Assembly: GCA_036402075.1 (NCBI GenBank)
Contig: DASWTP010000151.1
Span: forward strand, 4,756-68,755
Length of the DNA: 64,000 bases
From: Chryseosolibacter sp036402075
Lineage (GTDB): Bacteria > Bacteroidota > Bacteroidia > Cytophagales > Cyclobacteriaceae
Direction: 5' to 3'
Shown here: one piece after another, positions 61,112-64,000 of the stretch
Layout of the letters: the number at the start of each line of letters is the position of its first letter
How positions within the stretch are numbered: position 1 is the stretch's first letter
Made by a program: the position numbers and the translations under genes
The notes under the pieces: model-generated
What the model was told of the DNA's origin: nothing
What the model saw: the letters and a program-made list of their open reading frames with translations, nothing else
Database searches by the model: none

Positions 61112-61675
61112 ATGGCAACCGTATCGGATCTCAGTAAAGGAAATTACATGCGCTACAACGGTGAAGTTGTGCAGGTGGAGGAATTGTTACACAGAACACC
61201 GGGCAACCTTCGCGCATTCTACCAGATCAAAATGAGGAACGTTCGCAATGGTAAAGTTGCGGAGAACCGTTTCCGCCCTGGCGATGAAGTGGAGATCCTG
61301 CGCGTTGAAACAAAAGAATACAACTACCTCTACCAGGATGGTGATAGTCTCGTGTGTATGGACAACGAAACGTTTGATCAGATCTACCTTGACAAGGCGT
61401 TGCTCGGACCCGCGGGCGCCTATATCAAAGAGGGCGTGACGCTGTTGATCGCATTTGAGAATGGAACGAACCCCATCACCGCGGAAGCGCCTGCACACGT
61501 AGTAATGGAAATCACCTACACCGAACCAGGTCTTGCTGGTGACACTGCAACACGAACCCTTAAGCCAGCAACGCTTGAAAATGGCGCTGAAGTTCGCGTA
61601 CCGCTGTTCGTTAACACCGGTGAGAAAGTTAAAATTGATACCCGCACGGGCGAATACATCGAACGTGTAAAATAA
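61112..61675 (+). CDS. efp: Elongation factor P with Asn at the modification position
   Basis: A 187-residue three-domain factor (KOW-like, OB, OB) that helps ribosomes through polyproline stretches. SDLSKGNYMRYNGEVVQVEE at the start, VEITYTEPGLAGDTA-type central motif (MEITYTEPGLAGDTATRTLK) and the end motif VKIDTRTGEYIERV are canonical. The tip loop reads HRTPGNLRAFYQIK: the residue aligned with E. coli Lys34 (in PGKGQAF) is Asn32, so lysyl modification cannot occur. It is followed by accB after 5 bp. Confidence 0.95.
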   Translation: MATVSDLSKGNYMRYNGEVVQVEELLHRTPGNLRAFYQIKMRNVRNGKVAENRFRPGDEVEILRVETKEYNYLYQDGDSLVCMDNETFDQIYLDKALLGPAGAYIKEGVTLLIAFENGTNPITAEAPAHVVMEITYTEPGLAGDTATRTLKPATLENGAEVRVPLFVNTGEKVKIDTRTGEYIERVK

Positions 61676-61680
61676 TAACT

Positions 61681-62268
61681 ATGAGCAAAGCCCGTATGCC
61701 AAAACCGAATTCCAAAAAAGAAGCGTCCGCTAAATCTTTTTCCGGAGCTGCATCGTCAAACCAATCTGAAATGAAGACATCTGAAATCAGAGACCTGATC
61801 GATTTCATCTCTAAGACAGGGTTGAATGAGGTGAACATTGAAACACAACAACTCAAACTTCATGTGAAGCGTGAGCCAGATCAAAAAGTATTTAAGTCTA
61901 CACCAGTGATGGGAGCCGTGGCACCAGCTTCAGCACCTGTTTCTGCGCCAGTTTATCAGGCGCCAGCTGCCCAGCAACAAGCCGCTGCGTCAAAGGCTGA
62001 CGCTCCGGCACCTGCCGCAGGGAAGAAAACTGTTGATATCAAATCGCCAATGATTGGTACGTTCTACCGCTCATCTGGACCAGATGCTGCCCCATTCGTT
62101 TCTGTTGGCGACAAAGTTTCAAAGGGTCAGACTGTTTGTATCATCGAAGCAATGAAGCTTTTCAACGAAATCGAATCTGAAGTTTCAGGAACGATCGTGA
62201 AAGTAATGGCTGAAAATTCATCACCGGTGGAATACGACCAGGTGTTATTCGTTGTTGAGCCCGATTAA
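61681..62268 (+). CDS. accB: Biotin carboxyl carrier protein of acetyl-CoA carboxylase
   Basis: A 195-residue protein. Residues about 31-70 form the BCCP N-terminal domain (MKTSEIRDLIDFISKTGLNE); an Ala/Pro-rich linker follows (about 80-115); the biotinyl domain has the target Lys in VCIIEAMKLFNEIESE. ATG 61681 lies 5 bp after efp and adds 30 low-complexity residues before MKTSEIRDL; ATG 61771 is an alternative closer to most homologues. It is separated from accC by repeat element F. Confidence 0.94.
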   Translation: MSKARMPKPNSKKEASAKSFSGAASSNQSEMKTSEIRDLIDFISKTGLNEVNIETQQLKLHVKREPDQKVFKSTPVMGAVAPASAPVSAPVYQAPAAQQQAAASKADAPAPAAGKKTVDIKSPMIGTFYRSSGPDAAPFVSVGDKVSKGQTVCIIEAMKLFNEIESEVSGTIVKVMAENSSPVEYDQVLFVVEPD

Positions 62269-62271
62269 TAA

Positions 62272-62412
62272 ATAACCAAGATCCAATAACCAAATTTCAA
62301 ACGGTGCATCCGTTGTTTGGTTTTGGGTCTAACGAGTTTAATTTGTGTAAATACCAGAACAGCCAGACCACCTTTCAGTTTTGATTTTTGGAATTTGGTT
62401 ATTGGTTATTGG
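62272..62412. repeat. Heptamer array element F (mirrored) between accB and accC
   Basis: Left arm: ATAACCA, AGATCCA, ATAACCA, AATTTCA (62272-62299). Right arm: TTTTTGG, AATTTGG, TTATTGG, TTATTGG (62385-62412). CCAATAACCAAATT on the left is the exact inverse of AATTTGGTTATTGG on the right. The core contains a small hairpin AACGG-TGCAT-CCGTT (62300-62314). The array starts 3 bp after the accB stop and ends 15 bp before the accC start. Confidence 0.8.
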
Positions 62413-62427
62413 AATTTTAAAGCATTT

Positions 62428-63777
62428 ATGTTTAAAAAAATATTAATTGCCAACCGTGGCGAAATTGCGTTGCGAATCATTCGCACGTGCCGCGAGATGG
62501 ATATCAAAACAGTAGCGGTCTACTCTACTGCCGATCGCGAAAGCCTTCACGTACGTTTTGCTGATGAAGCCGTTTGTATCGGTGACGCGCCCAGCAAAGA
62601 TTCGTACCTCAATATTCCGCGCATCATTTCAGCTGCTGAAATTACAAATGCGGATGCGATTCATCCAGGATACGGATTCTTATCCGAGCGCGCTGAGTTT
62701 TCTGCAATTTGTCATGAATATGGAATTAAGTTCATCGGCCCCACTCCTGCCATGATCCAATCGATGGGCGATAAGTCCACGGCAAAAGACACGATGAAGA
62801 AGGCTGGTGTTCCAACCATCCCTGGTTCGGATGGACTGCTTTCTTCTGTTGACGAAGGCATGAAACTTGCCAAGAAGATCGGCTATCCTGTAATCGTGAA
62901 AGCTACAGCTGGTGGAGGTGGAAAAGGAATGCGCATCATCAATGAAGAAGGTGAATTCAAAAAAGCGTGGGACGATGCCAAACGCGAAGCCGGTGCTGCC
63001 TTCGGAAATGATGGACTCTACCTTGAAAAGTTTGTTGAAGAACCACGCCACATCGAAATCCAGGTTGTAGGCGACCAATACGGAAAAGTTTGTCACTTGT
63101 CTGAACGTGATTGTTCAATTCAAAGACGTCACCAAAAGCTTGTTGAAGAAACGCCTTCACCAATCATCAGTCAGGAACTGCGCGAGAAGATGGGTGAAGC
63201 TGCGATCAAAGGAGCGAAAGCAATCAACTACGAAGGTGCAGGAACCATTGAGTTCCTCGTTGACAAACACGGACAGTTCTATTTTATGGAGATGAACACA
63301 CGTATCCAGGTAGAACACCCGATCACCGAAGAAGTTACGGATTATGATTTGATCAAAGAACAGATTAAGGTTGCAGCTGGTGTGCCGATCTCCGGCACAA
63401 ACTACTTCCCAAATCTTTACGCGATGGAGTGCCGTATCAATGCAGAAGATCCTGCAAACGGATTCCGTCCATCACCGGGAAAGATCACAAACCTTCATAT
63501 GCCTGGTGGCCATGGCGTGCGAATCGATAGCCACGTGTATGCCGGCTACACCATTCCTCCGAACTACGACTCGATGATTGCCAAGCTAATTGTGAGCGGC
63601 CAATCACGTGAAGAAGTTATCACACGCATGAAGCGTGCGCTACAGGAGTTTGTAATTGAAGGTGTGAAAACCACCATTCCATTCCACATTGCATTGATGG
63701 ATAACCCAACATTCCGCTCAGGAAAGTTCACAACAAAGTTCCTGGAAACGAATTTCGATTTCTCAACTTTGAAATAA
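62428..63777 (+). CDS. accC: Biotin carboxylase subunit of acetyl-CoA carboxylase
   Basis: A 449-residue ATP-grasp enzyme carboxylating biotin on AccB. MFKKILIANRGEIALRIIRT at the start, IHPGYGFLSERAEF, the ATP loop VKATAGGGGKGMRI, HLSERDCSIQRRHQKLVEE, and the active site EFLVDKHGQFYFMEMNTRIQ with VEHPITEEVTDYDLIKEQI. Length is standard. The frame opens at 62317 within repeat element F, but ATG 62428 is the natural start. A terminator follows, ending the cluster. Confidence 0.97.
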   Translation: MFKKILIANRGEIALRIIRTCREMDIKTVAVYSTADRESLHVRFADEAVCIGDAPSKDSYLNIPRIISAAEITNADAIHPGYGFLSERAEFSAICHEYGIKFIGPTPAMIQSMGDKSTAKDTMKKAGVPTIPGSDGLLSSVDEGMKLAKKIGYPVIVKATAGGGGKGMRIINEEGEFKKAWDDAKREAGAAFGNDGLYLEKFVEEPRHIEIQVVGDQYGKVCHLSERDCSIQRRHQKLVEETPSPIISQELREKMGEAAIKGAKAINYEGAGTIEFLVDKHGQFYFMEMNTRIQVEHPITEEVTDYDLIKEQIKVAAGVPISGTNYFPNLYAMECRINAEDPANGFRPSPGKITNLHMPGGHGVRIDSHVYAGYTIPPNYDSMIAKLIVSGQSREEVITRMKRALQEFVIEGVKTTIPFHIALMDNPTFRSGKFTTKFLETNFDFSTLK

Positions 63778-63797
63778 GTTCACGAGCATTTTACCAT

Positions 63798-63826
63798 AAA
63801 AAGGACATCAACCGATGTCCTTTTTT
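63798..63826 (+). terminator. Terminator after accC
   Basis: AAAAAGGACATC and GATGTCCTTTTT form a 12-bp stem over AACC with a T tail, 20 bp after the stop. Confidence 0.9.
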
Positions 63827-64000
63827 AGTTTATAGTTGTTCAAACTCTTGTATACTTTGTCCGAATCGTTTGCCACTCATATAAACTAATAGCAAAGGAT
63901 ACCATTTTCGCGCGCCTTCTGATCTTTTTAGATATATTTAAAAAGAGCTGGCACAACCAGCCTTTCGAGTATACCACTTAAATCTTACTACCTTGAAGAG

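Overview
The window reads as a chromosome segment of a Bacteroidota bacterium, most likely order Cytophagales. Reasons: two secreted proteins end in type A type IX secretion (T9SS) sorting domains and a third in a gliding-motility type B domain; promoters match the Bacteroidota form TTTG-N19-21-TAnnTTTG; Shine-Dalgarno sequences are weak or absent; and several families are typical of the phylum (PorV/PorQ-like protein, helix-hairpin-helix barrel protein, DUF2807, DUF6934, 7TMR-less TPR histidine kinase). The species cannot be fixed from sequence alone. No phage, insertion sequence, rRNA or CRISPR array was found, so this is mainly core genome.

Layout. 1-6.5 kb: end of nadE, lgt with an extra domain-sized loop, an Omp85-like barrel, a MORN/YwqK protein, a PorV/PorQ-like barrel whose signal peptide is only reached from a non-standard ATA start, and a ComEA-like HhH/barrel fusion. 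6.6-8.9 kb: DUF2807, RRM RNA-binding protein, DoxX. 8.9-11.3 kb: gluconate kinase and short-form 6-phosphogluconate dehydrogenase. 11.7-20.7 kb: metallophosphoesterase, a TetR-TolC-adaptor-RND efflux operon with a clear 28-bp palindromic operator, and an ECF sigma factor with a membrane partner. 20.8-31 kb: alpha/beta hydrolase, purL, DUF4136 lipoprotein, tRNA-Gln, prs, rplY, pth, metG. 31.2-32.5 kb: a small accessory patch with a frameshifted higB toxin, higA and a DUF6934 pair. 32.6-35.4 kb: a periplasmic-TPR histidine kinase divergent from three tiny secreted/lipoprotein genes. 35.8-40.4 kb: two paralogous T9SS-exported esterase-like proteins. 40.6-64 kb: bioB, sppA, folK, fabD, a type B T9SS protein, a G3P acyltransferase-gpsA pair, HIT, greA, pentapeptide protein, hydroxyacid dehydrogenase, mgtE, rsmA, pdxA, and the DUF177-rpmF-fabH-efp-accB-accC cluster.

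The gene groups make sense together. gntK and gnd feed gluconate into the pentose phosphate pathway; prs and purL use its product. gpsA supplies glycerol 3-phosphate to the acyltransferase in front of it, while fabD, fabH, accB, accC and bioB cover fatty-acid initiation and the biotin it needs.

The most unusual signal lies between genes. At seven intergenic sites there are phase-locked arrays of degenerate 7-bp or 8-bp words, with different words at each site. At four sites the words recur inverted on the far side of a core, giving large nested hairpins; at two sites the array runs through a gene's stop codon. They resemble the heptanucleotide STRR repeats of cyanobacteria in period, but the mirrored arrangement is different and I do not know a description of it in Bacteroidota.
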